Assembly: GCF_023721715.1 (NCBI RefSeq)
Contig: NZ_JAMDLG010000001.1
Location: forward strand, 1,589,784 to 1,653,783
Reading direction: 5' to 3'
Length of the DNA: 64,000 bases
Origin: Parasegetibacter sp. NRK P23
GTDB taxonomy: Bacteria; Bacteroidota; Bacteroidia; Chitinophagales; Chitinophagaceae
The position numbers and the translations under genes were made by a program. The notes beneath the pieces were generated by a model. That model was not told where the DNA came from, did no database searches, and worked only from the letters and a program-made list of their open reading frames with translations. This document shows positions 18,037 through 26,955 of this stretch, one piece after another (position 1 is the stretch's first letter; each line of letters starts with the position of its first letter).

Positions 18037-19479
18037 ATGAAACATATTTTCAACATATTCATGATAGGGATCGCAGCCATCATCCTGCTGCCTTCCTGCA
18101 AAAAATGGCTCGATGTGCAGCCTCAGGATAAATTCACTGAATTGCAGGTGTATGAAGACCTGGGCGGAGCCGGCAATGCATTGAACGGAATTTACCTTCT
18201 TATGGCAGGCAATCCGTTGTACGGAAACAACCTTACCATGGGAACATTGGAAGTGTTTGCCCAACGGTATAATATCGGCACCCAGCACAACAGGGTAAGG
18301 TTCCAGAGTTACTCGTATGGTGAGCAGGATGTTATGGCGAACCTGGCATCCATCTGGGAAAATGCTTATGTGGCGATCGTGAACGCGAACCAGTTTGTAA
18401 AAAGCATGGAGCTGTATAAAAGTCCGAAAATTACCGCGGCGGATGATTCCATCATGAGGGGGGAAGCCATCGGCCTCCGGGCGATGCTTCATTTCGACCT
18501 GCTCCGCATGTTCGGGCCCATGTACAATACGGCTGATTCCGTGGCCAAATCTATTCCCTATTACAGAACGGCTGCCACTACAGCTGCTGAATTATTACCC
18601 GCCAGCCAGGTGATGGACAGTATTCTCTATGATCTTTCTGTCGCGGAAACCCTGCTTCAAAACGATCCCATCATCCGGGAAGGTGTGGTGAAAACCGTGG
18701 TGGGAGACGGAAGAGACTTTTTCAGAAACAGGAACCAACGCATGAACTACTACGCCATCAAAGCGTTACAGGCCAGGGTGCATCTCTACAGGGAAAACAA
18801 GCCTGAAGCGTTGAAAGCCGCGAAATTCGTGATCGAACAGAGCGCAAACCGGTTCCCATGGATAAACCCTTCCAGGATCATCAACGATAAAACGAATCCT
18901 GACCGTGTATTTTCTTCTGAATTGATCCTCTGCCTTTTTAACATCAATCTCTATAATACCAACAGAAACCTGCTTGCTCCGGAAGTAATGGATGCAAGTA
19001 TCCTTGCGCCAAACGATACCAGGCTGAAAGCGGTTTTCGAAAACAATGAAAATGATTACCGTTATAACCCCATGTGGGCGCTGCCTTCTACCGGCGCAAA
19101 AAGTTATAAGACCTTTTACAAATACACAGATGTACAGGCAACGGATAGCAGCTTCAGGTTCAAGATGCCACTGATCAGAAAAAGTGAGCTGTATTACATC
19201 GCCGCGGAATGTGAAACGGATCCGGTAGCCGCGAAACAGTACCTGAATACCGTTCGGTATAACCGTGGATTGGTGGATGTTTCAGCAAGCGCGAACATCA
19301 TCACCGAATTGCAGAAAGAATACCAGAAAGAGTTCTGGGGCGAGGGGCAGTTGTTCTACTTCTACAAGAGGAGGAAGGTGACCAGTGTGCCCAACAGCGC
19401 TTCCACATCAGGGAACGTTACCATGAACGCTGCAAAGTATGTGTTCCCGCTGCCGCTTTCTGAAACCCAGTACAGATAA
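18037..19479 (+). CDS. SusD/RagB-type substrate-binding lipoprotein
   Basis: A 480-aa surface lipoprotein that caps the SusC barrel. The signal peptide ends in IILLPSCKKWLDVQP, with the lipid-bearing Cys followed by the KKWLDVQP motif typical of SusD. The helical TPR-like core includes GEAIGLRAMLHFDLLRMFGP (about residues 148-167), a hallmark of the family. The C-terminal end (EYQKEFWGEGQLFYFYKR) is also conserved. It is 18 bases after susC and cotranscribed with the lipoproteins that follow. Confidence 0.95.
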   Translation: MKHIFNIFMIGIAAIILLPSCKKWLDVQPQDKFTELQVYEDLGGAGNALNGIYLLMAGNPLYGNNLTMGTLEVFAQRYNIGTQHNRVRFQSYSYGEQDVMANLASIWENAYVAIVNANQFVKSMELYKSPKITAADDSIMRGEAIGLRAMLHFDLLRMFGPMYNTADSVAKSIPYYRTAATTAAELLPASQVMDSILYDLSVAETLLQNDPIIREGVVKTVVGDGRDFFRNRNQRMNYYAIKALQARVHLYRENKPEALKAAKFVIEQSANRFPWINPSRIINDKTNPDRVFSSELILCLFNINLYNTNRNLLAPEVMDASILAPNDTRLKAVFENNENDYRYNPMWALPSTGAKSYKTFYKYTDVQATDSSFRFKMPLIRKSELYYIAAECETDPVAAKQYLNTVRYNRGLVDVSASANIITELQKEYQKEFWGEGQLFYFYKRRKVTSVPNSASTSGNVTMNAAKYVFPLPLSETQYR

Positions 19480-19495
19480 CTTCAACCTATTTTAC

Positions 19496-20254
19496 ATGAA
19501 ACGTATTTCATTCTCCATACTATTACTTACGCTCCTTTTTGCCGGGTGCACAAAGGAACTGAAAACATTTGAAGGTGCTCCGGTGGTCTATTTTAACTAC
19601 CCTGTTAACGGCGGCGGTCCCGCGGGATCGGGCCTTTCTCAGTCTGCACTCATCAGTTTTGCTTTTGGCAGCATTACGCTTACGGATAGCGTGGTGCCCA
19701 TCCTGGTAAGGGTATCAGGCGCGCCGGCTAACGTGGACAGGAAATATTCCCTGGTTCTTGTGGACTCTCTTACAACAGCTGAACTGTCTACACATTACCA
19801 GTTTGTTCAAACGGATTTCACCATCCAGGCAGGGAAACTGTGGGATACCGCCTACCTGAAACTCAACCGTACCGCAGATATGGCCGACAGTACTTTTTCC
19901 ATTTACATGGCGCTCGAGCCGAATGAAAACTTTGGTACCAATCTTCAGTTTAAAGTGAATGGCACCGCTAAATTTAACGCTGTCCAATACCAGGTGCAGG
20001 TAAATGATATTCTTAAAAAACCGCGGTACTGGCTGGATCATTACCTGGGTACTTTCTCGAAGGAGAAACTGTACCTCATGTCTGAGATGCTGGTGATACC
20101 GCTGGATAAAATGGAAAACACCATTACGATCGCAGAACTGGTTTACTACGGCAAGTTCATGCAAAGGTACCTGAATGAGAAAAAGGCGGCAGGGGAAACG
20201 ATTTACGAAGCGGATGGAACCACGGCAATGACCATGGGGCCTGGTTCCCAGTAG
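19496..20254 (+). CDS. DUF4843 lipoprotein of a SusCD locus
   Basis: A 252-aa lipoprotein with signal peptide ending LLFAGCTKELKTF. The start KELKTFEGAPVVYFN and the beta-rich body (VPILVRVSGAPANVDRKYSL, FSIYMALEPNENFG) match DUF4843 proteins, which in Bacteroidota usually follow a SusD gene. It is probably an extra surface substrate-binding subunit. The start was placed at MKRISFSILLL, 17 bases after the SusD stop; the open frame further upstream overlaps SusD. Confidence 0.88.
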   Translation: MKRISFSILLLTLLFAGCTKELKTFEGAPVVYFNYPVNGGGPAGSGLSQSALISFAFGSITLTDSVVPILVRVSGAPANVDRKYSLVLVDSLTTAELSTHYQFVQTDFTIQAGKLWDTAYLKLNRTADMADSTFSIYMALEPNENFGTNLQFKVNGTAKFNAVQYQVQVNDILKKPRYWLDHYLGTFSKEKLYLMSEMLVIPLDKMENTITIAELVYYGKFMQRYLNEKKAAGETIYEADGTTAMTMGPGSQ

Positions 20255-20293
20255 TGCAGTTCTTTTTTTCTAACAAAGCCAAAATTGAAAGCA

Positions 20294-21742
20294 ATGAAAA
20301 TCACATTTGTAAAATATATGTTTCTTGCGCTGATCACATTCTCGTTCAGCGCTTGTTACAAGGACCTCGGTAATTATGATTACACCGAGCCGAATAAAGT
20401 TTCCATCGGCGGGATCAACGAAAAATATACCGTAATGCAGGGAAGTTACTTTGAAGTAATTCCCGAACTCACCTTTACTGAAGCGAACGCATCCGATTCG
20501 GCCCGCTACACCTATGAATGGATCGCCATGAAAAATGGCGCGTTGGTAGCCGATAAAAGAAAAGACCTCGGTACAGGAAAAAGCCTGCGCATCAATGTGG
20601 CTATTCCTTCCGGTTCCTATAATGTGTATTACCGTGTGAAAGATACCCTAACCGGTTTGCAGTTCCAGAAAGTGTTCGATATCGATGTGGTGAGTTCTAT
20701 TTACGAAGGCTGGCTGGCCATGACAGAAGTGAACGGGAAAGCAAGGCTGGATATGGTATCGAAAGTAAACAACGAATTCATTGTTATCAATGATGTACTG
20801 AATTATGTTGGTTCATCTTTGACCCTGAAAGGTAAGCCGGTTGCCGTGAACAGTTTCAGGATGAATCCCCTTGCGGATGGATATGGCATATTCCTTTCCA
20901 CCAATGAAACAACAGACAGAGTTGAACCGGAAACTTTCCAGTACAAGAATACCTATAACATCAAATATGAAATGATCGCCAACGTGCCCGATGATTTTGC
21001 CGCTACGGAAGTGGCCGATGCGGGAGGTTACAGGTCTTATATGATCGCCGGCACCAATGCGTACTTCTATTATTATGTAATGAACATCAGGTTTGGCCTG
21101 CCCATCAATATCATAAAGGATGAGCCTGCTACTTTTGAAATAGCACCTTATGTTGCAGTTAATTCCAATGCCGTTTTCTATGACAACACCAATAAAAGGT
21201 TTGTCAGACACATCGGTACGGAATCCACCTGCTCTGTAATGCCAGATGGAACATTGTTTGATTTTAACACCGGAATGGACCTGGTTTACATGACCTATTC
21301 CTCTTTCAGTAATGGGAATGTATTCGCGATTCTGCACAGTGAGGCTACGGGTAAATACATGCTTGCCCGTTTCACGTTTGGTGCATCGATTCAGCAGGTA
21401 TATTATGAAGAAATGACCGCAACCGACATGGCGATGGCGAAGAACTTCGCGGTAAGTCCAAACCTCGGCTACATCTTCTATACCGTTGGCGGAAAACTTT
21501 ATTCTTATGACATGTCGCTGAAAGCGAGCAAACTTATGCTGGATAAGGGCGCAAACACATTCACCGCACTTAAATTCAGGGGGAATACCCTTGTGGCTGC
21601 CAGTCTGGATGCACAGAAGCCTGAAGGGGAGAACGGCGTATTGGAAGAATATACTGTTATGCCGGTGCAGGGCGATCTTCAATTGCTGAATCGTTTTTCC
21701 GGGCTTGGCAAGATCATCAGCTTTTCCTACAGAACCCGCTAA
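20294..21742 (+). CDS. PKD-like family lipoprotein
   Basis: A 482-aa surface lipoprotein. The signal peptide ends TFSFSACYKDLGNYDY, and the CYKDxGNYDY start is characteristic of the PKD-like family that accompanies DUF4843 in SusCD loci. Two PKD/Ig-like regions come first (about 35-145, TYEWIAMKNG, VNVYYRVKDTLTG-type strands). After them the chain looks like a beta-propeller (repeats such as GKLYSYDMSLKA and FRGNTLVAASLD). ATG at 20294 was chosen over TTG at 20285. It is likely a surface-exposed accessory of the uptake complex; the ligand is unknown. Confidence 0.87.
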   Translation: MKITFVKYMFLALITFSFSACYKDLGNYDYTEPNKVSIGGINEKYTVMQGSYFEVIPELTFTEANASDSARYTYEWIAMKNGALVADKRKDLGTGKSLRINVAIPSGSYNVYYRVKDTLTGLQFQKVFDIDVVSSIYEGWLAMTEVNGKARLDMVSKVNNEFIVINDVLNYVGSSLTLKGKPVAVNSFRMNPLADGYGIFLSTNETTDRVEPETFQYKNTYNIKYEMIANVPDDFAATEVADAGGYRSYMIAGTNAYFYYYVMNIRFGLPINIIKDEPATFEIAPYVAVNSNAVFYDNTNKRFVRHIGTESTCSVMPDGTLFDFNTGMDLVYMTYSSFSNGNVFAILHSEATGKYMLARFTFGASIQQVYYEEMTATDMAMAKNFAVSPNLGYIFYTVGGKLYSYDMSLKASKLMLDKGANTFTALKFRGNTLVAASLDAQKPEGENGVLEEYTVMPVQGDLQLLNRFSGLGKIISFSYRTR

Positions 21743-21773
21743 ATTGTTTTACACCTTACATTAAATAGCTAAA

Positions 21774-23144
21774 ATGAAAAAAGTATTTATGGCATTCCTG
21801 GCAACAGGAATGCTTTTGCCAACCTTTGCCCAGCAAAAACCAGCCACTGTTAACGGTGCCATTTCCAGGAAATCAAAAGAGCCCGTAAAACTCTTCACCA
21901 TCACCCACGGGCGTATCGAGGAAATCGCTTCTTCCAAAGTGGACGATCAGGGGAAGTTCGGCTTCCTTTTTTACCCGGAAAACGAGGCGTTCTATGTAAT
22001 CGGATTGGGCAATCAACAGGCGCCATCCGATAAGTTCAGCTTCTATTTTAAGCCGGGCGATCAGCTCAATTTTGAGATCAACGATACCAGCTATACACTG
22101 GTTGGGAAAAATACCGCTGAAAACAAAGCCATCGCCAGTTGGCACGACAAAGCTTACGTGGTGGAAGGCCCATCGCTTTACCTGAACAGAAAGCGCGATA
22201 CCTACAAACAATTCTTTCCAAAATTTGAAGCGTTTCAAAAGGAATTCGCGCAATCAAAAGCGGTGAAGACGGGCAATAAGCAGTTTGATGCGGCTTTTGC
22301 CATCCGGCAGGAACTTGATGTGCTTTTTTATGCATCGAGCTTTGTATTCATGCCCAATACGGTGCATCCCACGAAGGATGATTACATCACATATTACAAG
22401 AACCTTGATGTGACAAAGTACACGGCTGATGGCCGGTTGCTGCGCTATCCGTTCGGGATGAGATTGCTTGCTTCCATCCAGCGTATTCCCGTTATGGCAA
22501 ACGGACTGCCCATGGAAGGGAACGATCCCGATAAGCGCATCGCCATGATGCGGAACGATACACTGAAAGGAGAAGTGTTCATAGAAAGCGCACGTTACCT
22601 GAAAACTTACCTGGGTTACATGGATCTGGCGAAGAAGTATGAAAAATACATTCTTACAGAAGACCAGAAAACCCGCCTATCCGAGATTTCAACCAAACTC
22701 GCGCAGGCCGACAGCAAACCCGGTCAGCCCGCCATTAACTTCTCGTACCCCGACATTAACGGAAAGATGACTTCCCTCACCGATTTTAAAGGGAAAGTGG
22801 TGCTGGTGGATGTGTGGGCAACCTGGTGCGGCCCCTGCAAAATGGAAATCCCACACCTGAAAAAGATGGAAGAAGAAATGCGCCACCAGGATGTGGTATT
22901 CATGAGTGTTTCCGTGGATGAACAGAAAGATTTCGAGAAATGGAAAGATTTTGTGGCCAAAGAAGAACTGAAAGGAGTGCAAATGTTCGCCGCCGGATGG
23001 AGCGATATCGCGAAGAATTACAACATCAAAGGTATTCCGAGGTTTATGGTGTTCGATAAAAAAGGGAATATCGTCACCATCGATGCTCCCCGTCCATCAA
23101 GCAAAGAACTAAAACTGCTGTTGGAGAATGAGTTGAAAAAGTAA
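21774..23144 (+). CDS. TlpA-like periplasmic thioredoxin, last gene of the SusCD locus
   Basis: A 456-aa secreted protein with signal peptide (FLATGMLLPTFAQ). The N-terminal part (about 25-300) is a beta-rich domain followed by a helical stretch of the kind found in Bacteroidota TlpA fusions. The C-terminal part (about 315-456) is an AhpC/TSA-Redoxin fold with active site WATWCGPCKMEIPH (C352/C355) and the cis-Pro loop KGIPRFMVFD. It is a periplasmic disulfide reductase, 31 bases after the PKD-like gene and ended by a strong terminator. Why SusCD loci of this type carry a thioredoxin is not known; keeping substrate or partners reduced is an inference. Confidence 0.92.
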   Translation: MKKVFMAFLATGMLLPTFAQQKPATVNGAISRKSKEPVKLFTITHGRIEEIASSKVDDQGKFGFLFYPENEAFYVIGLGNQQAPSDKFSFYFKPGDQLNFEINDTSYTLVGKNTAENKAIASWHDKAYVVEGPSLYLNRKRDTYKQFFPKFEAFQKEFAQSKAVKTGNKQFDAAFAIRQELDVLFYASSFVFMPNTVHPTKDDYITYYKNLDVTKYTADGRLLRYPFGMRLLASIQRIPVMANGLPMEGNDPDKRIAMMRNDTLKGEVFIESARYLKTYLGYMDLAKKYEKYILTEDQKTRLSEISTKLAQADSKPGQPAINFSYPDINGKMTSLTDFKGKVVLVDVWATWCGPCKMEIPHLKKMEEEMRHQDVVFMSVSVDEQKDFEKWKDFVAKEELKGVQMFAAGWSDIAKNYNIKGIPRFMVFDKKGNIVTIDAPRPSSKELKLLLENELKK

Positions 23145-23174
23145 TACAAAAGGCTTTGTTTGTGTATATATGAG

Positions 23175-23206
23175 GTCGCATCCGGAAGGGTGCGACTTTG
23201 TTTTTT
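23175..23206 (+). terminator. terminator of the SusCD operon
   Basis: GTCGCATCC/GGGTGCGAC stem with GGAA loop, followed by TTTGTTTTTT, 30 bases after the TlpA stop codon. Confidence 0.88.
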
Positions 23207-23314
23207 ATACCGTTATTTTCCCCGCGTTCTTCCGTGTTTTCACCGTTGTTTCCTTGAAAGGGATGGTTCAATTTTACAACGTCATAGCTGTTCTTTTGTA
23301 CTTGTTGTTCCAGG

Positions 23315-23339
23315 GAGGGCGTATGAAAAATGCGCCCTC
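23315..23339 (+). terminator. second hairpin, possible backup terminator
   Basis: GAGGGCG/CGCCCTC stem with a loop of about 10 bases and only a weak T-rich tail (TTCTT). It may back up the terminator about 110 bases upstream or end a short unannotated transcript. Confidence 0.4.
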
Positions 23340-23409
23340 TTCTTAACGGTGATTAAATGCCCGCGCATGTAAAACCGTTTCCGCTAAAACAAAAGGTTGC
23401 AATTCATCA

Positions 23410-23475
23410 ACGCTTTGCGTCTTTGCTCCTTAGCGCCCTTTGCGTGAAACCAAGCAGTGCGTGAAACCACAACAC
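23410..23475. repeat. GACGCAAAG-type intergenic repeat
   Basis: Reads CGCTTTGCGTCTTTGCTCC, then TTAGCGCCCTTTGCGTGAAA, then AGCAGTGCGTGAAACCAC. It is the same repeat family as the copies at 8770 and 8986, diverged, and lies before the DUF6089 gene. Confidence 0.65.
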
Positions 23476-23531
23476 TGTATGAAAAGAACGTTTTGGCTCA
23501 ATTCTTGTTTCAAAAACGCAAAATCAATGCT

Positions 23532-24401
23532 ATGCGGAACTGGTTACTGATGGCAATAATAATTTTATCCCCTGCATTGGCAAGCGCGCAGCGCTGGTCC
23601 GTGAACCTCTCCGGCGGATTCGCCAATTACACTGGCGACCTCCAGGGAAACCGGTTCACCACCGATCAGGCCGGTATCGCCCTCGGAGCGGGCGCCCTGT
23701 ACGATCTCACCCCACACCTCGCCGTAAGGGGAGGCATCGCTTACCTGAAAGTGGGGGCCGCCGACCGCTACAACCGCAAGCCCGACCTACGGGCCAGGAA
23801 CCTGGATTTCTCCTCCAATATCACGGAAGGGCACCTCGGTATGGAATTATTTATACTTGATAGAACAGCACACCGCCTGGCCCCTTATGTTTTTGGTGGA
23901 ATAGGCGTGTTTCATTTTAATCCATACACCTACGATTCCCTTGGCGCGAAGCATGAACTACAGCCGCTGCGTACCGAAGGACAGGGGCTTACCGGCAATG
24001 AAGGCAACCAGCCTTACAACCGCACACAATTTAATATCCCGTTTGGCGCGGGTATCCGCTGGGCATTGAGCGACCGCATTTCACTGGGCTGGGAACTCGG
24101 GCTCCGCAAAACGTTCACGGATTACCTTGATGATGTAAGTACAGATTATTTTGACGTCACCACATTGCTCAACGAAGCCGGACCCAAATCCGTTGAACTG
24201 GCTTTCAGAGGCGGCGAACTGAAAGATGCCGCCAATGCTGTGTATCCTGCCGGAGGAACTATGAGGGGAAGCAGCCGTTACAAAGACTGGTATTACAATT
24301 CCTCCATCACACTGCACATCAGGTTGTTCTCTGATAATGGAAGCATGTCGTCCTTCGGTAGAAAGAGGGGGATATTGGGATGCCCGAAATCGGTGTTGTG
24401 A
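23532..24401 (+). CDS. DUF6089 outer-membrane beta-barrel protein
   Basis: A 290-aa protein with signal peptide (AIIILSPALASAQ) and an eight-strand-type beta-barrel. GGFANYTGDL near the start, RNLDFSSNITEGHLGMELFI, YVFGGIGVFHFNP and ELGLRKTFTDYLDDVSTDY are landmarks of DUF6089 proteins of Bacteroidota. The start was placed at MRNWLLMAII, where the signal peptide begins; the open frame extends 25 codons upstream into repeat sequence. The family has no established role. The copper-cluster promoter lies over its 3' end. Confidence 0.85.
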   Translation: MRNWLLMAIIILSPALASAQRWSVNLSGGFANYTGDLQGNRFTTDQAGIALGAGALYDLTPHLAVRGGIAYLKVGAADRYNRKPDLRARNLDFSSNITEGHLGMELFILDRTAHRLAPYVFGGIGVFHFNPYTYDSLGAKHELQPLRTEGQGLTGNEGNQPYNRTQFNIPFGAGIRWALSDRISLGWELGLRKTFTDYLDDVSTDYFDVTTLLNEAGPKSVELAFRGGELKDAANAVYPAGGTMRGSSRYKDWYYNSSITLHIRLFSDNGSMSSFGRKRGILGCPKSVL

Positions 24402-24427
24402 TCTTCATGATTTCTTCCCTACCTTTG
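24396..24427 (+). promoter_or_regulatory. promoter of the copper cluster
   Basis: TTG (24396-24398), a 21-base spacer, then TACCTTTG (24420-24427): a full match to the Bacteroidota promoter. The start codon of the next gene is only 7 bases further, so the leader would be almost absent. Confidence 0.6.
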
Positions 24428-24434
24428 CCGCGCA

Positions 24435-24827
24435 ATGCAATCTTCCATCAAACATATCGCGTCGGCTTACCTCTTGCTGCTGCTCCTGCTGAAGCTGATG
24501 GCCCTGCCCGTTGTTTGCCTGGAATTTCGTATCAACCAGGAATACATTGCCGCTAATCTTTGCGAAAACAAAGACAAGCCCGCCATGCATTGCCACGGGA
24601 AATGCCATCTTACAAAACAAATGCAAAAAACGGCTGACCTGCCCGGACAGGAACAGCACAAGTCCAATACAATATCCATCGGTCCGGATTTCTTTCAGGA
24701 ACAACCTTTGGTATCACTGCAATATATGGCTGAACCGGTAGTTGTAATACGAACGCTGTTTCAGGACAAGCGTTTTCTTCAAGGCTTCACCGGCGCTGTT
24801 TTTCATCCCCCATCCATACTTTCCTGA
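24435..24827 (+). CDS. Cys/His-rich small membrane-anchored protein (CHGKCH family)
   Basis: A 130-aa protein with one N-terminal hydrophobic segment (SAYLLLLLLLKLMALPVVC) that could be a signal anchor. It is followed by C28, C43 and the block MHCHGKCHLTKQM, giving C53, C57, H52, H54 and H58. This pattern (EYIAxNLCxNKDKPxMxCxGKCHL) occurs in a widespread but unnamed Bacteroidota family that I recall near metal-uptake genes. The C-terminal half is unremarkable and ends in FHPPSILS. The Cys/His set suggests Cu(I) binding, which is inference. It is the first gene after the copper-cluster promoter and is followed by a 296-base gap before mbnP. Confidence 0.75.
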   Translation: MQSSIKHIASAYLLLLLLLKLMALPVVCLEFRINQEYIAANLCENKDKPAMHCHGKCHLTKQMQKTADLPGQEQHKSNTISIGPDFFQEQPLVSLQYMAEPVVVIRTLFQDKRFLQGFTGAVFHPPSILS

Positions 24828-25123
24828 TATTACCTTTTAATGTGTCTGGTGCTCCGATGTTATTTACGGCGGCACAGGGTAAATTCACATTGGTAAACCA
24901 CTGAATGCTTCCCGCAATCAGGGAAGTTGATCAACATTATTTTACGGAACCACGGCAATACCTTCAAAGGAAGGGAACCCACATGTCTGGAAGTAGCGCG
25001 TCATGCGCAGGTATGCACCTGTAAAGCATATCGCTTCCGGGATCTGCGCGTGTACCCTATTCCTTCCGGTAGTGTGCCGTTGTAATACGTTTTCATTTAA
25101 AGCCATACAGGCAATACATTATC
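24828..25123. other. non-coding gap with small hairpins before mbnP
   Basis: No credible gene. It contains CTTCCC-N7-GGGAAG (24908-24926), GCGC-N5-GCGC (24996-25008) and CAGGT-ATGC-ACCTG (25008-25021). A weak -7 candidate TACGTTTT lies about 35 bases before mbnP. It may be a structured leader for mbnP; no known riboswitch consensus was recognised. Confidence 0.4.
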
Positions 25124-25924
25124 ATGAACAAGAACTTTTCGCCACTCCTTTTAAGTTTCAGTTTGCTTTTACTGCTCGCCAGTTGTAAAAAAGATGACCA
25201 GGAATTCGATAAAAATACGCTTGCTCCCCTAAGCATAGAGTTTGACAACATCGCCGGTTCCATGAATCTTCAACTCAATTCCGGGGAGTACACCACAGCT
25301 TCAGGAGAAAAATTCTCTGTAAGCACACTTCAGTACTTTATCAGCAATATCCGGTTGGAAAATACGGATGGCAGTTTCTACACTGTTCCCCAGGATAGCA
25401 GCTATTTCCTCATTAACGAGGCCGATGCCACCACGCGTTCCGCGAACATCCGTGTACCCGAAGGCAATTACCGGTCCCTGCAATTTGTGCTGGGTGTAGA
25501 CAGTTTGCGCAGTACCATGGATATTTCGAAAAGAACCGGCGTACTGGATCCCGGGGCCGGGAGTGGCATGTACTGGGGCTGGAACAGTGGTTACATCTTC
25601 TTTAAAATGGAAGGAACTTCTCCGGCCATCACCTCCGATCCACAGCAAAAATTCCGGTACCATATCGGCGGATTTGGCGGGTATTCTTCCACCACCATCA
25701 ACAACATCAAAACCATCAGCATCAACCTGGAAGCAGGCGGTGTGCCCATGGTTAGAACGGGAAGGAACGCAAACATCCATCTTATGGTAGATGTGACAAA
25801 GCTATTCTCGGGGGTAAGCAACATCAGTCTGGCGGCTAACCCCACGGTTATGTTCAATGCCTTCAGTACCGGCGTAGCCGCGAATTTCAGCGGGATGTTC
25901 CGCCATGACCATACCGAAAACTGA
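25124..25924 (+). CDS. mbnP: MbnP-like copper-binding lipoprotein
   Basis: A 266-aa lipoprotein (signal ends LLLLASCKKDD, lipid Cys21) of the MbnP family. Landmarks are LSIEFDNIAGS at the start, FSVSTLQYFISNIRL, and the block SGMYWGWNSGYIFFKMEG (147-164) with W151 and W153. H180, H219, H261 and H263 could be metal ligands. In methanotrophs, MbnP binds copper after its partner MbnH oxidises one of its tryptophans to kynurenine. The gene lies 5 bases before an MbnH-type di-heme protein, so the pair is intact. No methanobactin precursor or MbnB/MbnC gene is in the window. Confidence 0.88.
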   Translation: MNKNFSPLLLSFSLLLLLASCKKDDQEFDKNTLAPLSIEFDNIAGSMNLQLNSGEYTTASGEKFSVSTLQYFISNIRLENTDGSFYTVPQDSSYFLINEADATTRSANIRVPEGNYRSLQFVLGVDSLRSTMDISKRTGVLDPGAGSGMYWGWNSGYIFFKMEGTSPAITSDPQQKFRYHIGGFGGYSSTTINNIKTISINLEAGGVPMVRTGRNANIHLMVDVTKLFSGVSNISLAANPTVMFNAFSTGVAANFSGMFRHDHTEN

Positions 25925-25929
25925 GGGAT

Positions 25930-26955
25930 ATGAAGAGAAAGACCTGGACAACAATACTGGCGCTGCTGATGCTGTGCGCCTGTACCAAAACGGGTCTGGA
26001 ACAATTTGCCGGTTTTACGAAGCCGGCAAATTTTCCTGATCCTGTGTACCACTTCAATACAAATCCAGTTTCAAAAGCCGGTTTTTTATTGGGTAGAAAG
26101 TTATTTTATGAGCCGATGCTCTCCCGCGACAATACCATCAGTTGCGGAAGCTGTCACATTCAATCTGCGGCGTTCACCCACCACGGGCACGATGTGAGTC
26201 ATGGCATCGACGATAAACTCGGCACAAGGAATTCCCCCGCCATCACGAACCTGGCCTGGGGAAAAAGTTTTTTCTGGGATGGCGGTGTCTTCGATCTTGA
26301 CCTGCAGCCCATCGTTCCCATCACGAACCCGGTTGAAATGGATGAAACAATGCCGGGCGTATTGTCAAAATTGAGGGCGCACCCGCAATATCCATCGCTG
26401 TTTCAGGCCGCTTTCGGCTCCCCGGAAATCAACACTGAAAGGACCATGAAAGCGCTCTCGCAGTTCATGACCATGCTGGTGAGCGCCAATTCAAAATACG
26501 ATAAAGTGATGCGGAAAGAAGGCGCTGTTTTTACGGAAGCGGAAACGCAGGGATATGCGCTGTTTGCGCAACATTGCGGCACCTGCCACCAGGAGCCGCT
26601 TTTTACCGATGAGTCTTTCCGCAACAACGGTATTGGGGCCAGTCCGTTGAATGATGAAGGACGCTATGCGGTTACGCTCAACGAAACCGATCGCTACAAA
26701 TTCAAAGTGCCCGGTTTGCGCAACCTGAAATACACGGCTCCTTATATGCACGACGGACGTTTCCTTACGGTAGAAGCCGTGGTAGAGCATTATGCTGAGC
26801 ATGTGAAGGAAACGCCCAACCTGGATCCGTTGCTTATAAAAAACGGCGTGCCCGGGTTAAAGCTCACGAAAGCCGAGCAGCAGAAAATAGTGGCTTTTCT
26901 TTCCACCCTCAACGATGAACAATTTATAACCGATAAAAGATTCGCGGAACAATGA
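25930..26955 (+). CDS. mbnH: MbnH-like di-heme cytochrome c peroxidase/MauG family protein
   Basis: A 341-aa periplasmic lipoprotein (LLMLCACTKTG). Two c-type heme sites are visible: CGSCH at 72-76 and CGTCH at 216-220, the spacing of di-heme peroxidase/MauG proteins. FYEPMLSRDNTISCGSCH, RNSPAITNLAW, FWDGG and LRNLKYTAPYMHDGRF are family landmarks. In the known system MbnH uses a bis-Fe(IV) state to convert a Trp of MbnP to kynurenine. The adjacent mbnP, 5 bases upstream, indicates this role rather than simple peroxide detoxification. It overlaps the next gene by 4 bases (ATGA). Confidence 0.9.
   Translation: MKRKTWTTILALLMLCACTKTGLEQFAGFTKPANFPDPVYHFNTNPVSKAGFLLGRKLFYEPMLSRDNTISCGSCHIQSAAFTHHGHDVSHGIDDKLGTRNSPAITNLAWGKSFFWDGGVFDLDLQPIVPITNPVEMDETMPGVLSKLRAHPQYPSLFQAAFGSPEINTERTMKALSQFMTMLVSANSKYDKVMRKEGAVFTEAETQGYALFAQHCGTCHQEPLFTDESFRNNGIGASPLNDEGRYAVTLNETDRYKFKVPGLRNLKYTAPYMHDGRFLTVEAVVEHYAEHVKETPNLDPLLIKNGVPGLKLTKAEQQKIVAFLSTLNDEQFITDKRFAEQ

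Larger units (their letters stand above)
23145..23531. other. intergenic region with two hairpins and a repeat
   Basis: This 387-base gap holds the terminator of the SusCD operon, a second GC-rich hairpin and a GACGCAAAG-type repeat (all listed separately). A 70-codon frame in it is Cys/Arg-rich in a way that does not look like a protein and is not annotated. Confidence 0.65.

Noticed and set aside
24828-25123. Cobalamin or other known riboswitch
   Set aside because: A GCACAGGG-like word and several hairpins are present, but the conserved core of the B12 element and of other common riboswitches was not found.
25003-25188. 61-codon frame overlapping the start of mbnP
   Set aside because: Out of frame with mbnP and without a protein-like pattern; mbnP has a clear lipoprotein signal.
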